Below are positions 50,015 to 61,083 of a stretch of 64,000 nt of DNA, in pieces. The position numbers and the translations under genes are program-made. Each line of letters starts with the position of its first letter. The stretch's first letter is position 1. This stretch comes from Vibrio plantisponsor (lineage in GTDB: Bacteria; Pseudomonadota; Gammaproteobacteria; Enterobacterales; Vibrionaceae), in NCBI RefSeq assembly GCF_013041605.1, contig NZ_JABEQC010000009.1, positions 62,001 to 126,000 on the forward strand, given 5' to 3'. The notes under the pieces are model-generated. The model searched no databases, had not been told where the DNA came from, and saw only the letters and a program-made list of their open reading frames with translations.

Positions 50015-50806
50015 ATGACGGATACAAAACTAGATCCATTGGTGATTAAGTTAGGCGGCGCAGCTCTGTCTTGTTCAGAGACGCTAAGTAAGCTTTTTAG
50101 CGCAATCGCACAGTATCAAGCCCAAGCTCAGCGACGAATTGTTATCGTTCACGGTGGCGGTTACCTTGTGGATGAACTAATGGCTAAGTTGCAGTTACCA
50201 ACCGTTAAAAAAGACGGTCTACGTGTAACGCCTTACGACCAAATTGGTGTAATTGCTGGTGCTCTAGCAGGCACAGCGAACAAGATGCTGCAAGGTCAGG
50301 CAATTAAAGATGGCTTAAACGCTGTGGGTTTATGTCTGGCTGATGGTGGTTTATGTGTAGTAGAAGAACTCGATCCTGAACTGGGCGCTGTCGGTAAATC
50401 AAAGGCAGGTGATGGCACTGTGACTAAGCTTCTGCTTGAAGCCGGTGTCGTGCCAATTATCAGCTCGATTGGTCTGACAAAAGACGGTCAAATGATGAAC
50501 GTAAATGCTGACCAAGCGGCAGTCTCTGTTGCCAGCGCACTGGATGCAGAGTTAGTTCTTCTATCTGACGTGAGTGGTGTACTGGATGGCAAAGGTCATC
50601 TGATTGCATCCCTTGATGAGTCAAAAGCAAAAAGCTTAATTGAAGGTAAAGTGATTACCGACGGCATGATCGTAAAAGTAAATGCTGCATTGGATGCCGC
50701 AAAAGAGCTTGGTCGTCCGATTGAAGTGGCGACATGGCGTTACCCAGAAAAGCTTGCCAAGTTATTCTCAGGTGAAAGTATCGGTACTCAATTTTTACCT
50801 CAGTAA
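50015..50806 (+). CDS. argB: Acetylglutamate kinase ArgB
   Basis: Phosphorylates N-acetylglutamate, the second step of arginine synthesis. 263 residues with the kinase motifs [10 protein letters not shown] near 9-18, [11 protein letters not shown] near 45-55 and [13 protein letters not shown] near 185. It is the short, arginine-insensitive type (no N-terminal helix). Translation is probably coupled to argC. The gap to argG is 135 bases, so an internal promoter is possible. Confidence 0.97.
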   Translation: MTDTKLDPLVIKLGGAALSCSETLSKLFSAIAQYQAQAQRRIVIVHGGGYLVDELMAKLQLPTVKKDGLRVTPYDQIGVIAGALAGTANKMLQGQAIKDGLNAVGLCLADGGLCVVEELDPELGAVGKSKAGDGTVTKLLLEAGVVPIISSIGLTKDGQMMNVNADQAAVSVASALDAELVLLSDVSGVLDGKGHLIASLDESKAKSLIEGKVITDGMIVKVNAALDAAKELGRPIEVATWRYPEKLAKLFSGESIGTQFLPQ

Positions 50807-50828
50807 TCAATTAGAAATAGCTATTTAA

Positions 50829-50868
50829 GAACAACTAATTTAAAACTGTTAGTCAACAAAGGTTGTTC
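50829..50868 (+). repeat. Inverted repeat upstream of argG
   Basis: GAACAAC (50829-50835) pairs with GTTGTTC (50862-50868), with inner ACTAA / TTAGT pairing, making an interrupted hairpin in the argB-argG gap. A second small hairpin TTCGTT-AAAC-AAACGAA follows at about 50866. They could shape the argG leader, processing or stability. Confidence 0.4.
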
Positions 50869-50941
50869 GTTAAACAAACGAATTTTAAGGAATCCTGAGC
50901 CCTGACCGCCAAGTGCAGAGCCAGATATTTGGAGATATAAA

Positions 50942-52156
50942 ATGAGCAAAGTTCAAGTCAAAAAAGTTGTCGTAGCCTACTCTGGCGGTCTAGATACATC
51001 AGTAATCATTCCATGGTTGAAAGAGAACTATGAGTGTGAAGTAGTGGCATTTGTGGCTGATGTTGGCCAAGGCGCAGAAGAGTTAGTTGGTATCGAAGAA
51101 AAAGCTATCGCTTCTGGTGCTTCAGAGTGTTACGTCGTTGACCTGAAAGAAGAATTGGTAAAAGACTACATCTACCCAACGCTAAAAACGGGTGCGTACT
51201 ACGAAGGCAAATACCTACTAGGTACTTCTATGGCTCGTCCTGTTATTGCAAAAGCGCAAGTAGAAGTTGCTCGTAAAGTGGGTGCTGATGCACTGGCTCA
51301 CGGTTGTACTGGTAAAGGTAACGACCAAGTTCGTTTCGAAGGCGCATTTGCAGCACTAGCACCAGATCTACATGTTATCGCTCCTTGGCGTGAATGGGAT
51401 CTAGTGAGCCGTGAAGAGTGTCTGGACTACCTAGCTGCACGTAACATCCCATGTGCTGCGTCTCTGACTAAAATCTACTCTCGTGATGCAAACGCATGGC
51501 ACATCTCAACAGAAGGTGGCGTGTTGGAAAGCACTTGGAATGCGCCAAACGCAGATTGCTGGGCGTGGACTATAGACCCAGAACAAGCACCAAACGAAGC
51601 TGAATACGTCACTCTGAAAGTGAAAAAAGGCGAAGTGGTTGCAGTAGACGGTAAAGAGCTATCTCCATACCAAGCACTTGTTGCTCTGAATGAGAAAGGT
51701 GTGAAACATGGCGTTGGCCGTATCGATATCGTTGAAAACCGTCTAGTAGGTATGAAGTCTCGTGGTTGTTACGAAACTCCAGGGGGCACTATCATGATGG
51801 AAGCGCTACGTGCCGTTGAACAACTTGTTCTAGACAAAGCTTCTTTTGAGTTCCGTGAAGAAATCGGTATCAAAGCTTCTCACCTAGTGTATGACGGTCG
51901 TTGGTTCACTCCGCTACGTAAATCAGTATTTGCTGCGGCAGATGCACTAGCTGAAGACATCAACGGTGAAGTGGTGATCAAACTTTACAAAGGCCAAGCA
52001 ACAGCAACACAAAAACGTTCTGAAAACAGCTTGTACTCAGAAGAGTTCGCAACCTTCGGTGCAGACGAAGTTTACGACCAAAGCCATGCAGGCGGCTTCA
52101 TCCGTCTTTACTCTTTGGCTAGCCGTATCAGAGCTCTTAACGAAGCGAAGAAGTAA
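50942..52156 (+). CDS. argG: Argininosuccinate synthase ArgG
   Basis: ATP-dependent joining of citrulline and aspartate. 404 residues with the N-type ATP pyrophosphatase motif [11 protein letters not shown] near 10-20, [14 protein letters not shown] near 120-133 for aspartate/citrulline contact, and [11 protein letters not shown] near 278. GGAGATATAA precedes the ATG. A double hairpin region follows and then argHA after 149 bases. Confidence 0.98.
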   Translation: MSKVQVKKVVVAYSGGLDTSVIIPWLKENYECEVVAFVADVGQGAEELVGIEEKAIASGASECYVVDLKEELVKDYIYPTLKTGAYYEGKYLLGTSMARPVIAKAQVEVARKVGADALAHGCTGKGNDQVRFEGAFAALAPDLHVIAPWREWDLVSREECLDYLAARNIPCAASLTKIYSRDANAWHISTEGGVLESTWNAPNADCWAWTIDPEQAPNEAEYVTLKVKKGEVVAVDGKELSPYQALVALNEKGVKHGVGRIDIVENRLVGMKSRGCYETPGGTIMMEALRAVEQLVLDKASFEFREEIGIKASHLVYDGRWFTPLRKSVFAAADALAEDINGEVVIKLYKGQATATQKRSENSLYSEEFATFGADEVYDQSHAGGFIRLYSLASRIRALNEAKK

Positions 52157-52162
52157 TACCTT

Positions 52163-52226
52163 AGCTCCCGTCAAAGGGAGCTGAATTAGAAACAAAAAAA
52201 GGATCGCTCAAGCGCGATCCTTAATT
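52163..52226 (+). terminator. Two hairpins in the argG-argHA gap
   Basis: AGCTCCC / GGGAGCT (about 52163-52182) is followed by a terminator-like stem AAGGATCGC / GCGATCCTT (52199-52221) flanked by A7 but only TTAATT after it. They may reduce read-through from argG to argHA. Confidence 0.6.
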
Positions 52227-52257
52227 ATAAAAAACACTTAAACACTGGCAGAAATGA

Positions 52258-54180
<1,923 letters not shown>

Positions 54181-54298
54181 GCTATTGAATATTAAGTCTG
54201 GAAAATAAGATCGAAAAAAGATCAAAATTTTCTGGAACCAATCAGAAAAAGCACGGTCTACTTTAATACCACTGCTTTTTCTTAGAAGAATCTAAGAG

Positions 54299-54336
54299 AG
54301 CCCTAAAACAATTATTGATTTTAGGGCTTTTTCTTT
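54299..54336 (+). terminator. argHA operon terminator
   Basis: Stem AGCCCTAAAA / TTTTAGGGCT with a 10-base loop, followed by TTTTCTTTTT. Confidence 0.88.
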
Positions 54337-54401
54337 TTCTGGAGGAATCATTTTCCCCTCCGTTATACGTTCCCTAATAATTGATGTCTCTTAACTCGTC
54401 T

Positions 54402-54656
54402 CTAATCGTCTTTTCCTTGTCGTTTGCGCCAAGGAAGAATGACGAATTTCATCCATAGGTGTAGAAAAAGCAGAGCGTTGAAAGCAAAGCCTGCGATTAT
54501 CAGCGCGATAGATTCAATACTGCGTGGATCTTGCTTAAAGAAGAAAAACCATACCACCCAGCAAAGCACAGACAAAACGGTGAGCTGATCCATGCAACGC
54601 TGGCATTTACCTATCTTCTTCCAAAACCAATTTTGTTGGCAGTTACTGCAAGCCAT
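54402..54656 (-). CDS. DUF3624 small membrane protein
   Basis: An 84-residue protein starting MACSNCQQNWFWKKIGKCQRCMD: a cysteine pair CSNC (3-6) and a second CQRC (about 18-21) resemble a small zinc or redox ribbon, followed by two membrane helices (about 27-43 and 50-70) and a basic tail ending RKRQGKDD. This architecture is that of the DUF3624 family of vibrios, with no known function. Start choice between ATG and GTG three codons upstream is open. It is a lone gene divergent from oxyR. Confidence 0.75.
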   Translation of the reverse strand: MACSNCQQNWFWKKIGKCQRCMDQLTVLSVLCWVVWFFFFKQDPRSIESIALIIAGFAFNALLFLHLWMKFVILPWRKRQGKDD

Positions 54657-54736
54657 CTCTTTCACCCTAAAGAAATTATCGTATCGAGTTTAATCTCATT
54701 ATCGTTATATAGATTAAATTAGTCACAAAATCTTTG

Positions 54737-54782
54737 ATAGTTCCAATCAGTTGATGTTATGGTTTTGATAGTTCAATTCTAT
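54737..54782 (+). promoter_or_regulatory. Candidate OxyR operator of oxyR
   Basis: ATAG-N7-CTAT at 54768-54782 (ATAGTTCAATTCTAT) equals the OxyR half-site. A partial copy GATAGTTCCAAT begins at 54736, 31 bases upstream, about three helical turns away; the first lacks the CTAT half. OxyR represses its own gene in E. coli. Confidence 0.6.
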
Positions 54783-54793
54783 CGGGGTGAATA

Positions 54794-55687
54794 ATGAATA
54801 TTCGGGACTTTGAATATTTGGTTTCGTTGGCTGAGCACAAGCATTTTCGCAAAGCCGCGGAAGCGTGTTTTGTCAGTCAGCCAACACTAAGTGGTCAGAT
54901 TCGTAAATTGGAAGATGAACTGGGCACAGTTTTACTGGAACGAAGTAGTCGACGGGTACTTTTTACTGAGTCTGGTCTGCAATTGGTTGATCAGGCGAAA
55001 CGAATTTTAAGTGAAGTAAAAACCTTCAAGGATATGGCGAGCAAGCAGACCGGCGCAATGACGGGACCGATGCACATTGGCTTCATTCCGACTCTTGGCC
55101 CGTATTTGTTGCCTAGGATTGTGCCATCCTTAAAAGAGCATTTTCCTGAACTGGAACTCTTTCTGCACGAAGCTCAAACTCACCAGCTTGTGCAGCAGTT
55201 GGAAGATGGTAAGTTGGATTGTTTAGTTCTGGCTGCGGTAGATGAAACGGCTCAGTTTAAAGAGATTGATGTTTACGATGAACCCATGAGTATCGCTGTT
55301 CCATGTGATCATCCTTGGGCGGTTCGCGATGAAGTCGACATGTTAGACCTTAACGGTAAGACGGTGTTGGCCCTTGGTGATGGACACTGTCTGCGAGATC
55401 AGGCGTTAGGTTTTTGCTTTGCGGCGGGCGCAAAAGATGATGATCGTTTCAAAGCTACCAGTTTAGAAACGCTGCGCAATATGGTGGCTGCGGGGGCGGG
55501 AATTACCTTGTTGCCAAAGCTTTCTCTGCCTAAAGAAAAAGTCAAAGATGGCGTTTGTTATATAAAAGCGGTAAACCCTGAGCCATCACGTCGACTAGTG
55601 GTGGCATACCGACCAGGTTCACCATTGCGTCAGCGCTTTGAAACTCTGGCTAAGTTGATGAAAGAAACCTTAGAAGCTCAAGTCTGA
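54794..55687 (+). CDS. oxyR: Hydrogen-peroxide-sensing regulator OxyR
   Basis: LysR-type regulator activated by an intramolecular disulfide on peroxide stress. The 297 residues carry an N-terminal helix-turn-helix (FRKAAEACFVSQPTLSGQIRKLE near 18-40) and the redox pair Cys199 and Cys208 in GHCLRDQALGFC, at the same numbers as E. coli OxyR. A match to the OxyR site lies just upstream. GGGGTGAATA precedes the ATG. Next to mrcA, each ending at a shared terminator. Confidence 0.97.
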   Translation: MNIRDFEYLVSLAEHKHFRKAAEACFVSQPTLSGQIRKLEDELGTVLLERSSRRVLFTESGLQLVDQAKRILSEVKTFKDMASKQTGAMTGPMHIGFIPTLGPYLLPRIVPSLKEHFPELELFLHEAQTHQLVQQLEDGKLDCLVLAAVDETAQFKEIDVYDEPMSIAVPCDHPWAVRDEVDMLDLNGKTVLALGDGHCLRDQALGFCFAAGAKDDDRFKATSLETLRNMVAAGAGITLLPKLSLPKEKVKDGVCYIKAVNPEPSRRLVVAYRPGSPLRQRFETLAKLMKETLEAQV

Positions 55688-55702
55688 CAGAATAAAACCC
55701 AT

Positions 55703-55732
55703 AAAAAAGAGGCTGTTAAGCCTCTTTTTTAT
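55703..55732. terminator. Bidirectional terminator between oxyR and mrcA
   Basis: Stem AAAAAAGAGGCT / AGCCTCTTTTTT with a GTTA-type loop between convergent genes. Confidence 0.9.
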
Positions 55733-55752
55733 TTTTGATGCAGCAGAGTTAT

Positions 55753-58230
55753 CTAGAACAACTCGTCGCCACCGCTATTTGAGTAAATATCACCAGACAG
55801 GCTTTCTTGAACGTACTCTTTTGGCTCAGTACCTTTTAAGAAATACTCGAACATTGAGGTTTCATCCTGCTTGTTCGTCAGTAAGCCTGTATCACGGTCA
55901 ATACGCACACGGACAATATTGTTCGGCAACGTTTTCTCTTGTTCAGGAACACCTTCCAGAGCCTGGCTCATAAACTCAATCCAAGCTGGCTGAGCCGTTT
56001 TTGCACCCGCTTCAGCACCTGCAACATCATCTTCGATGTTTGGATTTGGTATGGTCTTACCTAGGTTTCTGCTGTGTTCATCAAAACCTACCCAAGCAAT
56101 CGCCACAATACCCGGAGCATAACCGTTGTACCAAGCATCTTTAGAGTCGTTGGTTGTACCTGTTTTACCGCCGATATCTCTGCGCTTAAGGGCTTGAGCA
56201 CGCCAACCTGTACCGTTCCAACCTGTTTTCTCAGCCCAGTTACCGCCACCCCAAATGTTGCTGTACATCATTTCGCGAACAAGGAATGCTGTCTGTTCAG
56301 AGATAACTTGCTTAGCAATGTGAGTTTCAACGTCTTGCTCATCAAACTCATTTGTAGCTTTTGGACAGTTTTGACGACAAACAATCGTCGGTTCGGCTTC
56401 AAATTCTAATTCACCGTATGGGCCTTCTACTTTTTGAATGTAGTATGGCTCAACGTAGTAACCACCGTTGGCAAATACAGAATAACCTTGCGCCATTTTT
56501 ACTGGCGTTAAACTGCCTGCACCAAGCGCAATAGTTTCAGATTTTGGTAGTTGGTCGATATCAAAACCAAAGCGAGTCAGGTATTGACGAGTATCTTCCA
56601 AGCCTACTTCACGCAACACACGAACGGCCATTACGTTCTTAGATTGTGCCAAACCAATACGCACGCGCGTTGGACCTGTGTATGTTGGTGGTGAGTTCTT
56701 AGGACGCCATGCAGTGCCTTGGCTTTCGTCCCATTGGTTAATTGGCGCGTCGTTGATGAGTGTCGCCAGTGTCAATCCTTTATCTATAGCAGCGGCGTAG
56801 ATAAACGGTTTAATACTTGAACCTACCTGACGTACCGATTGAGTAGCGCGGTTGAACTTGTTGTGAACAAAGTTAAAGCCTCCGACAAGTGCTTCAATCG
56901 AACCGTTTTCAGGATCCATAGCAACAAAAGCCGTGTTGGCATTTGGAACTTGGCTTAGTTGCCAAACCGGATTTTCGGACTCATCTTCAGAGACTTTACG
57001 TACCCAGATTTGTTCACCAGCTTTCAGAATATCTTTGGTACTGGTTGGAAGAGGACCTTGGCGATCGTCAGTAATAAAGCGACGAGCCCAGTTCATGTTA
57101 TTCCAATCAATAGTGAATTCACCTTGGTTCTTAACCCAAACTGTCGCTGATTTTGCTTCAGTGTTCAGAACAACTGCTGGAGAAAGCTCACCATAAGTCG
57201 GTTCATTCTTAAGATGTTCAACAATTTGTTCTTCAGTCCAAACCGCTTGGCCAGATTTCCACAACTCTTTCTCTGCTCCACGGTAGCCGTGGCGTTCATC
57301 GTAGGCAATCAGGTTATGAATTGCGGCCAAGTTTGCCGCTTGTTGGCGTTTAGAATCTACCGTGGTGTAAATGTTCATACCTGAGGTATAAGCATCTTCG
57401 CCGTAGCGTTCAATCATCCACGCACGTGCAATCTCTGCCACATAAGGAGCGTTAAGTTCGATCTCTGCGCCGTGATAGTTGGTTGGCAGAACTTCGGCAC
57501 GAGCTTGTTCATACTGTTCTTGAGTAATGTACTTTTCAGAAAGCATACGAGCCAAAACCACATTACGGCGGTTGGTTGCGCGTTCTAAAGAGTAGATAGG
57601 GTTCATCGTTGATGGTGCTTTTGGCAGACCAGCGATAAGCGCGATTTCACCTAAGCTTAAATCTTTTACTTCTTTGCCGAAGTAAGACTGAGCGGCAGCC
57701 CCAACACCGTATGAACGATAGCCCAAATAGATTTTGTTCAGGTATAGCTCAAGAATTTCTTCTTTTGATAACAGCTGTTCAATATGGATTGCGATAAAAA
57801 TCTCTTTGATTTTACGCATGATTTTCTTCTCGTTAGACAAGAAGAAGTTACGAGCCAACTGCTGAGTGATGGTACTTGCACCTTGAGAAGCACTGCCTGA
57901 TGCAACAACTGCAAAGGCCGCACGGGTAATACCAATCGGGTCAAAACCATAATGGTCATAGAAACGAGAGTCTTCGGTTGCAATGATTGCCTCAATCAGC
58001 TCTTTTGGCATCTCTTCCAGTTTAAGAGGAATACGACGCTTCTCACCGAACTGAGCGATGAGCTTGCCATCTTTACTAAAGACTTGCATTGGAGTTTGCA
58101 GCTTAACGTCACGCAAAGTAGCGACATCAGGCAGCTCTGGTTTCACATATAAATAGAAACCAAAAATTGTACTGACTCCAAGAGCTGTGCAAATCAATGA
58201 AAAAATTATTAAACGCTTTATGAACTTCAC
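55753..58230 (-). CDS. mrcA: Penicillin-binding protein 1A
   Basis: Bifunctional cell-wall synthase in the inner membrane. 825 residues: membrane anchor (about 7-27), glycosyltransferase domain with the catalytic Glu86 in EDSRFYDHYG and QGASTITQQLARN near 116-128, then a transpeptidase with SxxK Ser471 in GSSIKPF, SKNV near 550 and KTGTT near 700. An OB-like insertion lies between (about 310-430). The gene is divergent from pilM, so its promoter is in the 143-base gap. E. coli places mrcA likewise beside the pilM-type hofM cluster. Confidence 0.96.
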   Translation of the reverse strand: MKFIKRLIIFSLICTALGVSTIFGFYLYVKPELPDVATLRDVKLQTPMQVFSKDGKLIAQFGEKRRIPLKLEEMPKELIEAIIATEDSRFYDHYGFDPIGITRAAFAVVASGSASQGASTITQQLARNFFLSNEKKIMRKIKEIFIAIHIEQLLSKEEILELYLNKIYLGYRSYGVGAAAQSYFGKEVKDLSLGEIALIAGLPKAPSTMNPIYSLERATNRRNVVLARMLSEKYITQEQYEQARAEVLPTNYHGAEIELNAPYVAEIARAWMIERYGEDAYTSGMNIYTTVDSKRQQAANLAAIHNLIAYDERHGYRGAEKELWKSGQAVWTEEQIVEHLKNEPTYGELSPAVVLNTEAKSATVWVKNQGEFTIDWNNMNWARRFITDDRQGPLPTSTKDILKAGEQIWVRKVSEDESENPVWQLSQVPNANTAFVAMDPENGSIEALVGGFNFVHNKFNRATQSVRQVGSSIKPFIYAAAIDKGLTLATLINDAPINQWDESQGTAWRPKNSPPTYTGPTRVRIGLAQSKNVMAVRVLREVGLEDTRQYLTRFGFDIDQLPKSETIALGAGSLTPVKMAQGYSVFANGGYYVEPYYIQKVEGPYGELEFEAEPTIVCRQNCPKATNEFDEQDVETHIAKQVISEQTAFLVREMMYSNIWGGGNWAEKTGWNGTGWRAQALKRRDIGGKTGTTNDSKDAWYNGYAPGIVAIAWVGFDEHSRNLGKTIPNPNIEDDVAGAEAGAKTAQPAWIEFMSQALEGVPEQEKTLPNNIVRVRIDRDTGLLTNKQDETSMFEYFLKGTEPKEYVQESLSGDIYSNSGGDELF

Positions 58231-58373
58231 CGGAGAATCCCTGTTTAGTAGAGGCTGCCTTAATGCAAACCCTAGTACTCTAAGCTAAAAATTTAGCTCT
58301 CAAAAGTAGTTACCGCTTATTTCCCCATTTAATAGGCGTAATGAGCGGAGCTTTCTTATTGGAGTAGAGCTAT

Positions 58374-59384
58374 ATGGTTCAATCATTAGTTATGGGTGTC
58401 GATATCGGCCACCATAGTATTAAAGCAGTGGTCCTAAAACCTGCAGGCAGTAAGTATACGCTGTTAGGTTATAAGGAAATACGAGTTGCTGACGATATTT
58501 TCGCTGATAACCATGCCTTGGTTTATCAGAAAATTGTAAAGAAACTCAAAGAACTAAAAAAGGGTTTACCTTTATTTAGTCGAAAAGTTGTTATCGCCAT
58601 CCCCGATAACACAGTAATTAGTAAAGTATTACAGATAGATAGCGAACTTGAACCCAATGAACGCGAGTTCGCTATTCATCAAGCGTTTTCTCATCAATCC
58701 CCTTACCTGATGGAAGAAGTCAGTCTGGATTTTATTCCAGTAATCAAGCATCAATCGGCTGAGGCAAAGGCCAGTAAAAATAATATAGCAGCCTACCAAG
58801 TGTATGCCACTAAGCGAGACGTTGTAGAAAGCCGAGCAGTGGCTTTAGAAAAAGCGGGTTTCAAGCCGATTCTGGCTGAAGTACAAACCCATGCTTTAGT
58901 CCAGTTGTGGCAACTGTTCAGCAAAGCTTATGCTCGAACAGATTGGTTGCTGGTGGATGTCGGTCATACCCAGACCACCTTGTGTTTAGACTTTGCCAAT
59001 AAAGCACCTTTCTATAAGCAAATTGCGGAAGGCGTTTCGCAGGTACCAACTCAATCAGAAAATGAAGATTCTGTAGTAATAAAAGACAACATCAATGAGC
59101 TGGTGGATAAGATCGCCAAGCAAATTCAACTGTTCATATCGGTAAACGGTGCGACCAGCCTTACTGGAATTTGGTTAACTGGCGGCGGGGCAAATATCGA
59201 CGCGATACAAAGTGCGTTGATAGAGAAGGTCGATCTTATGTGCGGCGTGCTAGACCCATTTAGCGTATTCCATGACAAAGCAACTAAGCGTCACCGTTCA
59301 GAATCGCCTGTAGCGGCCTTTGCCACAGCGGCAGGGCTTGCGGCTCGGGGCATCAATTGGTTGGAGGTTGAACATGCTGCATAG
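58374..59384 (+). CDS. pilM: Type IV pilus assembly protein PilM
   Basis: Actin-fold cytoplasmic protein that binds the N-terminus of PilN and ties the inner-membrane platform together. 336 residues start VMGVDIGHHSIKAVVL (phosphate-1 loop near 7-22), with LLVDVGHTQTTLCLD near 195 and WLTGGGANI near 264. ATG follows GGAGTAG. pilN begins 11 bases before its stop, so pilMNOPQ is a tightly packed operon serving DNA uptake and adhesion in vibrios. Confidence 0.95.
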   Translation: MVQSLVMGVDIGHHSIKAVVLKPAGSKYTLLGYKEIRVADDIFADNHALVYQKIVKKLKELKKGLPLFSRKVVIAIPDNTVISKVLQIDSELEPNEREFAIHQAFSHQSPYLMEEVSLDFIPVIKHQSAEAKASKNNIAAYQVYATKRDVVESRAVALEKAGFKPILAEVQTHALVQLWQLFSKAYARTDWLLVDVGHTQTTLCLDFANKAPFYKQIAEGVSQVPTQSENEDSVVIKDNINELVDKIAKQIQLFISVNGATSLTGIWLTGGGANIDAIQSALIEKVDLMCGVLDPFSVFHDKATKRHRSESPVAAFATAAGLAARGINWLEVEHAA

Positions 59385-59961
59385 CATTAACCTTCTTCCA
59401 TGGCGCGAAGCCCAAAAGCAAGCTCACAGACAGCGTTTCATTCATCTTTCTGTGCTGGCGGTTAGTCTCGCTGTCGGTATGCAATGGGCAGCGGGATGGT
59501 ATATCGATGATCAAGTGACACAAGAGAAAGGTCGAGTTGATTTTCTGAGTCAGCATATCGCGGAACTGGACAGACAAATCAATTCCCTCAAACAGGTTGA
59601 AAAAGAGTATCAGGACCTGATGGTTCGTTTTGACATGGTTGAATCGCTGCAGAAAAAACGAAACAAAACCACTCAGTTTATGGATCTGATTCCCCAGCTC
59701 ATTCCTGAGGGTGTGTACGTTGACCAAATGAATATGAATGGTCACAGCATTGAACTTCGAGGTATCAGTGACAGCACGGCTAGGCTGGCGACAATGTTGG
59801 ATCTGTTGGAGAACTCTTCTTATATCTCGGATGTTGAAATGCATTCTATCGTGTCTGGCAGCCATCGATTTGGGAAGCAATTTCAGAGCTTTCAAGTGTC
59901 GTTTTCGTTCCACATGGAAGCAAGTGAAGCTGCGCCTTTAAAGGAGGTGAAGAATGGGTGA
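59374..59961 (+). CDS. pilN: Type IV pilus assembly protein PilN
   Basis: Bitopic inner-membrane protein of 195 residues. The N-terminal MLHSINLLPWREAQK holds the conserved INLLPWR motif that binds PilM; one membrane helix at about 23-41 is followed by a coiled coil (about 45-85) and a ferredoxin-like periplasmic domain. It overlaps pilM by 11 bases, and its stop overlaps pilO by 8 bases. The chosen start is the one giving the PilM-binding motif. Confidence 0.94.
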   Translation: MLHSINLLPWREAQKQAHRQRFIHLSVLAVSLAVGMQWAAGWYIDDQVTQEKGRVDFLSQHIAELDRQINSLKQVEKEYQDLMVRFDMVESLQKKRNKTTQFMDLIPQLIPEGVYVDQMNMNGHSIELRGISDSTARLATMLDLLENSSYISDVEMHSIVSGSHRFGKQFQSFQVSFSFHMEASEAAPLKEVKNG

Positions 59962-60553
59962 TTTTAAAAACCTAGAGCTTGACGAAATATTGGATTGGCC
60001 GCGATTGCCACAGCTCGTGATGTTGCTGCTTGCTGTCGTGCTGATTCAAGGTGCGGGATACTGGTTTTATCTTGTGCCCAAGCAAGACCACTTGAGCGCG
60101 CTCATTGAAGAAGAACAAACGCTAAAATCCACCATTCAAATTAAAGCGCATAAAGCTGCAACTCTGCCGCAACTCAAAGCTCAACTCGATGAGCTCTCAG
60201 AACGTTATGACTATTTGTTACAGCAACTGCCCGAGCAGAAAGAGCTGGCCAGTATGTTGGCTGCGGTGAATGAGTTGGGCATCAAACATCAGCTGAGTTT
60301 CAATCGGATGGATTGGGGTGAAAAAGAACAACAAGCATTTTTATATCGCCTGCCTCTGAATCTTGAGCTGACAGGTGAGTATCACCATATTGGCCAGTTC
60401 TCACAAGCCATCGCTCAGTTGCCAAGAATTATCTATTTCGAGAACGTTGATTTTCAGCGAATCAGTCAGGACAGCCAGAATTTGAGTGTCAATGTACGAG
60501 CCTTTACCTATCAGTATCAGCCTGATTTACCAGCCTCAGGAGGTCAGCAATGA
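59954..60553 (+). CDS. pilO: Type IV pilus assembly protein PilO
   Basis: Partner of PilN in the inner-membrane alignment complex. 199 residues, with one membrane helix (about 18-37), coiled coil (about 45-95) and a periplasmic domain. A strong GGAGGTGA ribosome site precedes the ATG. It overlaps pilN by 8 bases and ends in an ATGA junction with pilP, consistent with coupled translation. Confidence 0.94.
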   Translation: MGDFKNLELDEILDWPRLPQLVMLLLAVVLIQGAGYWFYLVPKQDHLSALIEEEQTLKSTIQIKAHKAATLPQLKAQLDELSERYDYLLQQLPEQKELASMLAAVNELGIKHQLSFNRMDWGEKEQQAFLYRLPLNLELTGEYHHIGQFSQAIAQLPRIIYFENVDFQRISQDSQNLSVNVRAFTYQYQPDLPASGGQQ

Positions 60554-61065
60554 AGAGAAAATCCTGTTGTTGGGTCTTGATGTGTGCGGGGTTGTTAGGG
60601 TGTCAGGCCAATGAAGACTCACTTGCAGACTATATCGAACAAGTCACGCTTCAAGCGCGAAAGGAGATCGTTCCACGACAACCCGTCGTACCTTTTGAAG
60701 CTTTTTTATACGTGAATACCAAAGCTAGAGAGCCTTTCGAGCTTCCAAGAGAAGCGGTGACTCAAAATCAACCTAAGGCGAAAAAAGACTGTTGGCAACC
60801 AATGCCTCGTAAGCAAAAGGATCCATTAGAAAGCTATGCCTTAAGTCAACTGAAGTTTAAAGGCGTAATGAGTAATGGCAAAAGTACGTCAGCATTGATC
60901 CAGACTCCAGAAGGAAAACTGGAGTCCATAGCAAAGGGTCAATATATCGGTATCAACCATGGAAAAGTGTCTGAGGTCAACAAGCAGTACTTGTTAATCA
61001 AAGAGACTTTGCCAGATGGCTTAGGGTGTTGGAATCAGCGCAGCATCAAGCTGGCTCTGAAGTAG
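60550..61065 (+). CDS. pilP: Type IV pilus lipoprotein PilP
   Basis: Inner-membrane lipoprotein that links PilN/PilO to the secretin PilQ. 171 residues; signal peptide with lipobox LLGC at Cys18; a flexible region follows and a beta-rich domain at about 90-170 holds LSQLKFKGVMSNG and ALIQTPEG. The ATG overlaps the pilO stop. +2 residue is Gln. Confidence 0.93.
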   Translation: MKRKSCCWVLMCAGLLGCQANEDSLADYIEQVTLQARKEIVPRQPVVPFEAFLYVNTKAREPFELPREAVTQNQPKAKKDCWQPMPRKQKDPLESYALSQLKFKGVMSNGKSTSALIQTPEGKLESIAKGQYIGINHGKVSEVNKQYLLIKETLPDGLGCWNQRSIKLALK

Positions 61066-61083
61066 ATTGTGGAGAAAACGATC

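Noticed and set aside
59353..59913. 186-codon minus-strand ORF
   Set aside because: Antisense to pilN; no family resemblance.
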